Part shown: positions 1 to 5,660 of the stretch, in pieces
Position numbering within the stretch: the stretch's first letter is position 1
How the letters are laid out: every line of letters begins with the position of its first letter
Source of the DNA: Rhodospirillaceae bacterium CCH5-H10
GTDB taxonomy: Bacteria > Pseudomonadota > Alphaproteobacteria > Reyranellales > Reyranellaceae
Assembly (NCBI GenBank): GCA_001557035.1
Contig: LSKJ01000086.1
Span: 1-6,398, forward strand
Reading direction: 5' to 3'
DNA length: 6,398 bases
The notes under the pieces: model-generated
Seen by the model: the letters and a program-made list of their open reading frames with translations, nothing else
Database searches by the model: none
What the model was told of the DNA's origin: nothing
Made by a program: the position numbers and the translations under genes

Positions 1-518
1 TCCTGCAGGTGCTGGTCGCCAATCCCGTGGTCGAGCCGGCGGATGTCGGCCGCCTGCCGATCCTCAACGGTTTGCTTCTGGCCTATGCGGTCCCGGCCGC
101 CATGGCGGCGCTGGCGCGGCGCTGGGTGGACGGCGTCGAGCCCGATCGGCGGCTCGACATGGTCGTGGGGGCGGTCGCCTCGATCCTGGCCTTCGCCTAT
201 GTCTCCTTCGAGGTGCGCCACTTCTTCGATCCCGGGTTCGAGCGGCGCGGTTTCGAGGCGCGCGGGCTCGAACTCTATGCCTACTCGATCGTCTGGCTGC
301 TGTTCGGCGTGGCGCTGCTGGCGCTGGGCTTCCTGCGTCAGGCCGCGGCGCTGCGGCATGCCGGCATGGCGCTGGTCTGCGTCGTCGTCGCCAAGGTCTT
401 CCTGATCGACATGGCGGGGCTGCAGGGGCTGCTGCGCGTGTTCTCGTTCCTGGGGCTGGGCGCGGCGCTAATCGGTCTCGGCTATGCCTATCGCCGCCTG
501 GGCTTCGATAGCAAATGA
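1..518 (+). CDS. DUF2339-type polytopic membrane protein, C-terminal part (5' end outside window)
   Basis: The reading frame is open to the left edge, so the GTG at 9 is probably internal and only the C-terminal ~170 residues are visible. Counting from that GTG there are about five hydrophobic helices: roughly residues 17-36, 51-69, 90-109, 117-134 and 141-161. The stretch around residues 128-150 (AKVFLIDMAGLQGLLRVFSF) matches what I recall as the signature end of DUF2339 proteins, which are large inner-membrane proteins with many helices and no established reaction. The gene ends in TGA at 516-518, overlapping the ATG of the next gene (ATGA, 515-518), so the two are probably co-transcribed and translationally coupled. 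The family call rests on the C-terminal pattern only. Nothing visible shows a substrate, and the coupling to an acyl-CoA ligase does not by itself reveal its role. Confidence 0.75.
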   Translation, partial: LQVLVANPVVEPADVGRLPILNGLLLAYAVPAAMAALARRWVDGVEPDRRLDMVVGAVASILAFAYVSFEVRHFFDPGFERRGFEARGLELYAYSIVWLLFGVALLALGFLRQAAALRHAGMALVCVVVAKVFLIDMAGLQGLLRVFSFLGLGAALIGLGYAYRRLGFDSK

Positions 519-1804
519 CCCGAACGCCATTCCCCGAGTTCGACCTGTCGCTCGACGCGCTGCGGGCGCTGCAGTTGGACCGGCTGCGCAGCACGCTGCG
601 CCATGCCTACGAGAACCAGGCGCCGTATCGCGCGAAGTGCGAGGCGATGGGCGTCCACCCGGATCAATTCGGCAGCCTCGACGATCTCGCGCACTTCCCC
701 TTCACCGAGAAGGGCGACCTGCGCGACGCCTATCCCTACGGCATGCTGGCAATCCCGCGCGAACGCTGCGTGCGCGTCCATGCGTCGAGCGGCACGACGG
801 GACGTCCGACGGTGGTCGGCTACTCGGCGAAGGACATCTCCACCTGGGGCGACCTGATGGCGCGCTCGCTGTATGCCGGCGGCGCGCGGCCGGGCGACAT
901 CATCCACAATGCCTATGGCTACGGGCTGTTCACCGGCGGACTCGGCGCGCACTACGGCGCGGAGCGGCTGGGCTGCACCGTGGTGCCGATGTCGGGCGGC
1001 TTCGGTGAGCGACAGGTCCAGCTCATCCGCGAGTTCGACGCGAGGGTCGTGCTCATGACGCCGTCCTACATGCTGGCGATCGCCGACGAGTTCGAGCGCC
1101 AGGGCATCGATCCGCGCGAGACCGCCATGCGCATCGGCATCTTCGGGGCCGAGCCCTGGACGGAGGGGATGCGGGCGGAGATCGAGCGGCGACTGGGTAT
1201 CGACGCGGTCGACATCTACGGCCTCAGCGAGGTGATGGGTCCCGGCGTTGCCTGCGAGTTCGTCGAGACCAAGGACGGGCCGACGATCTGGGAGGATCAT
1301 TTCTATCCCGAGATCGTCGATCCGGTGACTGGCCAGCCGGTGGCCGAGGGCGAGCCGGGCGAACTGGTGTTCACGACGCTGTCGAAGGAGGCGATGCCGG
1401 TCGTTCGCTACCGCACGCGCGATCTCACGCGGCTGATGCCCGGTACGGTCACGGCGATGCGGCGCATGGCGAAGATCACCGGCCGCAGCGACGACATGCT
1501 GATCGTGCGCGGCGTCAATCTCTTCCCCAGCCAGGTCGAGGAACAGATCCTGCGCGACCCGGCGCTAAGTGGCCACTACGTCATAGAACTCACGCGCAGC
1601 GGTGCGCTCGACGACTTGCTGGTGCGCGTCGAATCGCGTGAGCTTCAGGCGGGCGAGGAGGGGGCGCGGTCCGTCGCCGGGCTGGTGCAGCGCCTCAAGG
1701 GCATGTGCGGGCTGACGGCGATGGTCGAGATTGTGACGCCAGGGACGATCGAGCGATCGCTGGGCAAGGCGCGGCGCGTCATCGACATGCGTCCCAAGGC
1801 TTAG
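515..1804 (+). CDS. paaK: Phenylacetate-CoA ligase
   Basis: This 429-residue protein has the usual PaaK length and is collinear with the family throughout. It is expected to activate phenylacetate (or a related aryl acid) with ATP and CoA to the CoA thioester plus AMP and PPi, in the cytoplasm (EC 6.2.1.30). Visible motifs of the adenylate-forming superfamily are the phosphate-binding loop SSGTTGRPT (91-99), the PaaK-typical AYGYGLFTGGLGAHYG (133-148), YGLSEVMGPG (235-244), RYRTRDLT (298-305), the hinge region GRSDDML (323-329) and a C-terminal SLGKARRVID (415-424) with the conserved lysine K418. The start at 515 overlaps the stop of the upstream membrane gene (ATGA); no strong Shine-Dalgarno is visible, consistent with coupling. 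No epoxidase, thiolase or other paa genes lie in the window, so the true substrate could be another aromatic acid. The Rieske oxygenase gene follows after 30 bases. Confidence 0.93.
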   Translation: MTRTPFPEFDLSLDALRALQLDRLRSTLRHAYENQAPYRAKCEAMGVHPDQFGSLDDLAHFPFTEKGDLRDAYPYGMLAIPRERCVRVHASSGTTGRPTVVGYSAKDISTWGDLMARSLYAGGARPGDIIHNAYGYGLFTGGLGAHYGAERLGCTVVPMSGGFGERQVQLIREFDARVVLMTPSYMLAIADEFERQGIDPRETAMRIGIFGAEPWTEGMRAEIERRLGIDAVDIYGLSEVMGPGVACEFVETKDGPTIWEDHFYPEIVDPVTGQPVAEGEPGELVFTTLSKEAMPVVRYRTRDLTRLMPGTVTAMRRMAKITGRSDDMLIVRGVNLFPSQVEEQILRDPALSGHYVIELTRSGALDDLLVRVESRELQAGEEGARSVAGLVQRLKGMCGLTAMVEIVTPGTIERSLGKARRVIDMRPKA

Positions 1805-1834
1805 AGCCCGGGGGCCAGACGGACCGACGGAGAG

Positions 1835-3316
1835 TTGGGGCATACCACATTGGTACGAAGGTTCGACTTTTTGCGACGACCTCGATATCGCGGGCAGCTC
1901 GATACACTGCGCGATGGGGTGGTCCATGGCTGGGCCCATGACAGCAGTCGTCCTCGCGAGCGGCTGTTCGTTGAGATCCATGCGGGCGGCGCCCTTGTCG
2001 GTGTCGTGCGTGCCGATGCCTTTCGTTCGGATCTGGCCGGTGCGGGCATCGGCGACGGCAAGTTCGCCTTTTCCTTTGTCCTTCCCGCAGAGGCGGGCGA
2101 CGGCGGTCCCATCGCCGCCCGGGTGGCGGAAACCGAGTACTGGCTGGTCAATAGCAATCGCCATGGCACCGCCCACGCGCCGAAGCCCGGTCGCGGAGCG
2201 AATATCTCACCCGACTGGGCTCGCGCCATTAGCGACGACAGGGCGTTCAGGGAAGAGCAGGCTATGCTGGGGCATTGCTGGACGCTTGTCGGGATTACTC
2301 CAGACCTGAAGAGGGATGGAGACTGGTTTCGCGCGACCTTGGGCGGTCGGTCGGTTTTCGTGCAGAGATTCGGCGACTCGATCAAGGGATTTGAGAATCG
2401 CTGCGCGCACCGGTTCTTTCCCTTGCGATTGTCCGACAGGGGTAACGGCCCGATCGTCTGCGGCTTTCACCATTGGCACTACAATCGGGACGGGGATGCG
2501 GTCGGAATCCCCAATTGTCAGGAACTGTTCGGCACACACCCGCGCAACGTGGCGGCGAAACTGGTCGCCCTGGACATTGCCACCTGCGGCTCCCTGATCT
2601 TCGGTCGGTTTCCAGGAGGGAATGGATCGGAAAGCCTCGAGGACTATCTCGGTGAAGGCTTTCCCATTCTCGAAGCGATGTGCAAGATCCCCGCGCGTCC
2701 ACAGCGATTGAATGGAAAAATTGCCGCCAACTGGAAACTATCGGTAGAAATCACGCTGGATGACTACCACAACGTAGCGATCCATCAGAGGAAGTGCTAC
2801 GCGAGCAACAGCGAGATTGGCTACTTTCGCTTTGGTATGCATAGCGCGCACTTCACGGGCCACGATGACACGCTCGGCTCGATGTCGGCGGCATGCCGGG
2901 ACAACCGCTATGTTCCAAGCGGCTATCGCCTTTTCAATATCTTCCCCAATCTTGCGGTTTCCATCTTCAACGCACGACCCTACTGGTTTTGCCACGTTCA
3001 GCTGTTCGTGCCGATATCTCCGGGCCAGACAAAGTATGTTTCATGGCTTTTCCAAACCGGATTCCCGGCGAAGGAATGGGCACTCGACCGCTGGACGCGC
3101 CCGTTCTCGGACGTGATCCGCGCGCGTCTCGTGCGTCACTTCACAAAGAAGATCGGCGACGAAGATCACCGAGCCTGCGAGCAGATGCAGATGATCGCCC
3201 ATCAGTTTGACGGCTCCCCGATACTGGGTGCGCATGAGAGGCGCATCGAGTGGTTCGAGGAAGCCTACGAGGCCGCCATCTCGAAAGGCGACGCAACAAG
3301 CGACACTGGCAGATAG
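1835..3316 (+). CDS. Rieske non-haem iron oxygenase with an extra N-terminal module
   Basis: This is a 493-residue oxygenase alpha-subunit-like protein. A Rieske [2Fe-2S] domain (about 143-260) carries C190-A-H192, 16 residues, then C209-x2-H212. The catalytic domain (about 285-485) has NWK (299-301) and E305-x3-D309-x2-H312-x4-H317, the family pattern for the bridging Asp and two iron-binding His, with D444 in EDHRACEQMQ as the likely third iron ligand. All metal ligands are present. An unusual N-terminal segment (about 18-108) has GQLD, GWAHD (32-36), RSDL (64-67) and GAGIGDGKFAF (69-79), a pattern I recall from glycosyltransferases and other surface-polysaccharide proteins. The start is uncertain: TTG at 1835 has purines directly against it, TTG at 1850 is equally possible, GTG at 1919 would cut into the module, and no in-frame ATG precedes it. 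Base composition is lower in GC than in paaK. The substrate is unknown, and no ferredoxin or reductase partner is visible. Confidence 0.88.
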   Translation: MGHTTLVRRFDFLRRPRYRGQLDTLRDGVVHGWAHDSSRPRERLFVEIHAGGALVGVVRADAFRSDLAGAGIGDGKFAFSFVLPAEAGDGGPIAARVAETEYWLVNSNRHGTAHAPKPGRGANISPDWARAISDDRAFREEQAMLGHCWTLVGITPDLKRDGDWFRATLGGRSVFVQRFGDSIKGFENRCAHRFFPLRLSDRGNGPIVCGFHHWHYNRDGDAVGIPNCQELFGTHPRNVAAKLVALDIATCGSLIFGRFPGGNGSESLEDYLGEGFPILEAMCKIPARPQRLNGKIAANWKLSVEITLDDYHNVAIHQRKCYASNSEIGYFRFGMHSAHFTGHDDTLGSMSAACRDNRYVPSGYRLFNIFPNLAVSIFNARPYWFCHVQLFVPISPGQTKYVSWLFQTGFPAKEWALDRWTRPFSDVIRARLVRHFTKKIGDEDHRACEQMQMIAHQFDGSPILGAHERRIEWFEEAYEAAISKGDATSDTGR

Positions 3317-3337
3317 GAGCGGTCGCCAAGCCCTGAT

Positions 3338-3589
3338 CTAGAGTCCCGAGGCGAGGCGGATTCGGGCCCTCAGCAGCCCGGGATCGTCCGGTAGCTGACT
3401 GACTTCCGGCGCGATCAGGGAGGACTTGGATACAGGCGCTGCCTTGGCATGGCCCGTCGCGGCGTTGACGACGGCTGCGAGGGTGAGCACGGCGGCAACG
3501 ACGACCAGCAGATCGACCCATGAAAAGCGCATCCGGCGATACTCGTAGGGAATGGCGATGGCCCGGGGCTTGTTATGGCCGTTTTTCAT
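3338..3589 (-). CDS. Small single-pass membrane protein, copy 3 of a tandem trio
   Basis: This 83-residue protein is of unrecognised family. The start ATG (3587-3589) has a GAGG Shine-Dalgarno five bases upstream (plus-strand cctc, 3595-3598). A basic N-terminus (to about residue 22, including EYRRMRFSW) precedes one strongly hydrophobic segment at about 25-46 that begins VDLLVVVAAVLTLAAVV and ends ATG. A ~37-residue tail follows, predicted to lie outside the membrane by the positive-inside rule. The hydrophobic block aligns without gaps to that of the 34-residue neighbour with 11 of 22 identical residues, including the Asp at its start and LT-x-AAV in the middle. The stop lies 21 bases from the convergent stop of the oxygenase gene. 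A 106-base gap separates it from the 34-residue gene upstream; I see no clear promoter there. Function is unknown. Confidence 0.7.
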   Translation of the reverse strand: MKNGHNKPRAIAIPYEYRRMRFSWVDLLVVVAAVLTLAAVVNAATGHAKAAPVSKSSLIAPEVSQLPDDPGLLRARIRLASGL

Positions 3590-3695
3590 GATGGCCTCAT
3601 TGAGGGGAGTTATCGGCTGGGCTGGAATGGTTGCTTATCGTTCCAGTTTCCGTCGGAGCCGGGACCGGACTGCGGCGATACCAAGATCGATTGTG

Positions 3696-3800
3696 TCAGC
3701 CGTGTCCGATCGTGGCGCCGGCGACCGCCGCGAAGGTCAGTATCGAAGCGGCGATGACCAGGAAGTCGATCCAGCCGAGCGATAGACGGCGGCGCTTCAC
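3696..3800 (-). CDS. 34-residue single-pass membrane protein, copy 2 of a tandem trio
   Basis: This is a very short gene starting with GTG (plus-strand cac, 3798-3800) and ending in TGA (3696-3698). It encodes 34 residues: a basic start (MKRRRLSLGW, initiator read as Met) and one hydrophobic segment from about residue 11 (IDFLVIAASILTFAAVAG) ending GHG. Three things support it. A strong GGGAGG Shine-Dalgarno lies six bases before the GTG (plus-strand 3807-3812). The start overlaps the stop of the previous small gene as GTGA (3797-3800). The hydrophobic block is 50 percent identical (11 of 22) to that of the 83-residue neighbour. It consists of little more than a signal-anchor helix with a charged cytoplasmic end, so it probably works by binding another membrane protein or by oligomerising. 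I know of no named family. Confidence 0.65.
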   Translation of the reverse strand: MKRRRLSLGWIDFLVIAASILTFAAVAGATIGHG

Positions 3801-3943
3801 GGCTTGCCTCCCGCGACGTTGGCGGCAGGAGGCTGTGCCGACGTGAAGGACGCACCCGTCTGCGCGAGGACGCCGCCCGCGAAGATCACGACGCAGATCG
3901 CGATCAGAACGGCATCGACGGTGGCGAAATTGCGGCGGGCCAT
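3797..3943 (-). CDS. 48-residue single-pass membrane protein, copy 1 of a tandem trio
   Basis: The ATG at 3941-3943 is chosen over an upstream in-frame start near 4003. It is preceded by AGAGG four bases away (plus-strand 3948-3952), it gives the compact basic start MARRNFATVD shared with the other two small genes, and the longer N-terminus looks like random coding. One hydrophobic segment spans about residues 9-28, followed by a short Ala/Pro/Gly-rich tail (about 30-48). A VD at its start and a TG at its end match the 83-residue gene (8 of 22 identical in that block; 6 of 22 with the 34-residue gene). It is the first gene of the presumed three-gene transcript and overlaps the next by GTGA. 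Its Shine-Dalgarno lies in one arm of a perfect 7-bp inverted repeat. Alternatively it could be a cleaved signal peptide with a short mature tail, but the LAQTG end is not a convincing cleavage site. Function is unknown. Confidence 0.65.
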   Translation of the reverse strand: MARRNFATVDAVLIAICVVIFAGGVLAQTGASFTSAQPPAANVAGGKP

Positions 3944-3947
3944 GGAA

Positions 3948-3971
3948 CCTCTCGTTGTGTCTTCACGAGAG
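3948..3971 (-). promoter_or_regulatory. Hairpin covering the ribosome binding site of the 48-residue gene
   Basis: On the minus strand the sequence CTCTCGT, nine bases, ACGAGAG forms a perfect 7-bp inverted repeat (plus-strand arms 3949-3955 and 3965-3971). The downstream arm contains the AGAGG that serves as Shine-Dalgarno for the ATG at 3943, so the folded RNA would hide it. There is no U-run after it, so it is not a standard terminator. That it regulates translation is an inference. Confidence 0.45.
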
Positions 3972-4077
3972 CATACGGCGACGCTTCGGCGATCATCCCT
4001 CACGTCGAAATGATGCGTGCGACGTGCGGTGTTGGAGCTTGGGCCCCGTCAACGACGAGGCCTTCGGACCGCGAGGT

Positions 4078-4177
4078 AAAGGTCCCTCACTTCGTTCGGG
4101 ATGACACCGTTCTTGTCACCGGCCCATCTGCGCCAATACAAGCAAGATTGTCATCCCGAGCGCAGCGAGGGACCTTT
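4078..4177. repeat. Pair of inverted 29-base intergenic repeats (BIME-like)
   Basis: The left arm 4078-4106 and right arm 4149-4177 are reverse complements at 26 of 29 positions, separated by 42 bases. The arm core reads GTCATCCCGAGCG then CAGCGAGGGACCTTT in the right copy. From recall, this kind of sequence is scattered between genes in many GC-rich bacterial genomes, which suggests a dispersed palindromic element rather than a private structure. It begins 33 bases after the pyk stop on the minus strand, so a folded RNA could protect the 3' end or help stop transcription, but no U-run follows. Confidence 0.75.
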
Positions 4178-4209
4178 CGCTTCCTCGCCAGGATATTTGT
4201 CGGAGCGTC

Positions 4210-5622
4210 CTAGACGTAGGCGATTCGGAGGATGTTGGTGGCGCCCGGCGTGCCGAACGGGACGCCTGCGGTGACGACGAGGCGCTCGCCTTCCTGCGCG
4301 ATCTCCTGCTGGCGCGCCACGCGCACGGCGCGCTGGACCATGTCGGCGAAATTGTGCGCGTCCTCGGTCTGCACCGGATGGACGCCCCAGGTGAGAGTCA
4401 TGCGCCGCGCCGTGTCGAGATTGGGCGTCAGGCACAGGATGCGCACGTCGGGCCGTTCGCGGGCGGCGCGCAGCGTCGTCGAGCCGGTGTTGGTGTAGGT
4501 GACGATCGCGGCGGCGGAGAGCGTATGGGCGCACTGGCGTGCGGCGGCGCTGATCGCATCGGCGGTCGTCGCCTCGGGCTCGCGGCGGCTGGCATCCATC
4601 AGGCGGCGGTAGAGCGGGTCGCCTTCGACGCTCTTCAGGATGCGGTCCATGATCGTGACCGCCTCGATCGGATAGTCGCCCGACGCGGATTCGGCGGACA
4701 GCATGACGGCGTCGGTGCCGTCATAGACGGCGGTGGCCACGTCGGACACTTCGGCGCGCGTCGGCGTCGGCGAATGGATCATCGACTCCAGCATCTGCGT
4801 CGCCACGATGGTCGGACGACCGGCGGCGCGACAGGCGGCCAGGATGCGCTTCTGCAGCGGCGGCACGGCCTCCGGCGGCATCTCCACGCCGAGATCGCCG
4901 CGCGCGACCATGATGCCGTCGCTCTGCTCGATGATCTCGTCGAGATGCTCGATGGCCTGCGGCTTCTCGAGCTTGGCCATCACGGCGGCGCGGCCGGCGA
5001 CCAGCTTCTTGAGCTCGGCGATGTCGTTGGCGTGCTGGACGAAGGAGAGCGCCACCCAGTCGACGCCCAGCGACAGGCCGAACACCAGGTCCTTGTGATC
5101 CTTCGGTGTCATCGGCGACATCGGCAGGACCAGGTTGGGCAGGTTGACGCCCTTGCGATCGCTGATCGTGCCGGCGACCTCGACCACGGTGTCGATCGTC
5201 TCGGCGTCATGGCTGACGATGCGCAGCCGGACCTTGCCGTCGTCGATCAGCAGGAGGCCGTCGGGCTTCGCGGCCTTGAAGATTTCCGGGTGCAGCAGCG
5301 GCACGCGCTTGGCGGTGCCGGGCGTCGGGTCCATGTCGAAGCGCAGCTTCTGGCCCTTCTTCAGCTCCATCGGGCCCTTGGCGAAGGTGCCGAGGCGCAG
5401 CTTGGGGCCCTGCAGGTCCATCAGGATCGCGATCGGGTGCTTGTATTCCTTCTCGAGCGCACGCAGTTGCTGAACGCGCTTGCGATGGTCCTCGTGCTGG
5501 CCGTGGCTGAAATTCAGGCGGAAGACGTCGGCGCCTGCCTCGAACAGGGTTCGCAGGCGTTCGTTGCTGGAGGAAGAGGGGCCGAGTGTGGCGACGATCT
5601 TGGTGAATCGATTGCGGCGCAT
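4210..5622 (-). CDS. pyk: Pyruvate kinase
   Basis: This 470-residue protein has normal bacterial pyruvate kinase length. It transfers phosphate from phosphoenolpyruvate to ADP in the last step of glycolysis, in the cytoplasm (EC 2.7.1.40). The N-terminus TKIVATLGPSS (7-17) fits the family and supports this ATG. Visible motifs are FRLNFSHG (34-41; substrate Arg R35 and the N37/S39 cation-site residues), LQGPKLR (70-76), MAKLEKPQAI (215-224; catalytic K217 and metal-binding E219), IMVARGDLGVE (237-247; metal-binding D243), IVATQMLESM (272-281) and PTPTRAEVSDVATAV (285-299). The B domain lies roughly at 73-170 and the C-terminal domain at about 355-470. Lysine at K74, where potassium-requiring enzymes have glutamate, predicts a K+-independent enzyme. 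The gene starts nine bases after the stop of the upstream dehydrogenase and is probably in one operon with it. A purine-rich GGGGAC abuts the ATG and can be paired by upstream bases. Confidence 0.97.
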   Translation of the reverse strand: MRRNRFTKIVATLGPSSSSNERLRTLFEAGADVFRLNFSHGQHEDHRKRVQQLRALEKEYKHPIAILMDLQGPKLRLGTFAKGPMELKKGQKLRFDMDPTPGTAKRVPLLHPEIFKAAKPDGLLLIDDGKVRLRIVSHDAETIDTVVEVAGTISDRKGVNLPNLVLPMSPMTPKDHKDLVFGLSLGVDWVALSFVQHANDIAELKKLVAGRAAVMAKLEKPQAIEHLDEIIEQSDGIMVARGDLGVEMPPEAVPPLQKRILAACRAAGRPTIVATQMLESMIHSPTPTRAEVSDVATAVYDGTDAVMLSAESASGDYPIEAVTIMDRILKSVEGDPLYRRLMDASRREPEATTADAISAAARQCAHTLSAAAIVTYTNTGSTTLRAARERPDVRILCLTPNLDTARRMTLTWGVHPVQTEDAHNFADMVQRAVRVARQQEIAQEGERLVVTAGVPFGTPGATNILRIAYV

Positions 5623-5660
5623 GTCCCCAGTCTACTTCAAAGGGGACGACACTTTGAAGT
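5623..5660 (-). promoter_or_regulatory. Competing RNA pairings or pseudoknot over the pyk translation start
   Basis: On the minus strand ACTTCAAAG, a nine-base loop, CTTTGAAGT makes a perfect 9-bp stem (plus-strand arms 5652-5660 and 5634-5642). GTCCCC from the loop (5642-5647) is also perfectly complementary to the GGGGAC (5623-5628) that abuts the pyk ATG. Pairing both, with one stem trimmed to five pairs (5643-5647 with 5623-5627), would form an H-type pseudoknot. The structure spans the last codons and the TAG (5632-5634) of the upstream gene, so ribosomes finishing that gene would unfold it. No U-run follows, which argues against a terminator. A regulatory role is an inference. Confidence 0.45.

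Larger units (their letters stand above)
3944..4209. other. Intergenic region between pyk and the small membrane genes
   Basis: This 266-base region has no gene I would accept. It must hold the start of transcription for the minus-strand small-gene cluster, because pyk ends on the same strand at 4210 and the cluster begins at 3943; otherwise the cluster is read through from pyk. I could not pick a convincing -35/-10 pair. It holds the ribosome-site hairpin at 3948-3971 and the paired inverted repeat at 4078-4177. The short open frames across it are composed largely of the repeat arms and look non-coding. Confidence 0.6.

Noticed and set aside
488..1300. Minus-strand open frame of 270 codons opposite paaK
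   Set aside because: Antisense shadow of a well-conserved ligase, with Arg/His/Ala-rich composition and no family pattern.
1565..2176. Minus-strand open frame of 203 codons across the paaK-oxygenase junction
   Set aside because: It overlaps two supported genes on the other strand and shows no domain pattern; frames this long arise by chance in GC-rich DNA.
3287..3337. Possible terminator between the convergent oxygenase and 83-residue genes
   Set aside because: The only pairing seen is GGCGAC with GTCGCC at a 29-base distance without a U-run, and just 21 bases lie between the stops.
3622..3646. Inverted repeat CTGGAA / TTCCAG between the 34- and 83-residue genes
   Set aside because: Only 6 bp with a 13-base loop and no U-run; too weak to call a terminator or regulator.
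3610..3855. Minus-strand open frame of 81 codons overlapping the small-gene cluster
   Set aside because: It is in a different frame from the 34- and 48-residue genes, lacks a hydrophobic segment and has Arg/Ser/Pro-rich shadow composition.
4078..4177. CRISPR-like or transposon-end interpretation of the repeat pair
   Set aside because: There are only two copies, inverted not direct, with no transposase or cas gene nearby and no target-site duplication seen.
4010..4213. Plus-strand open frame of 67 codons between the small genes and pyk
   Set aside because: It is made largely of the two repeat arms, so the frame is explained by the repeat and not by coding constraint.
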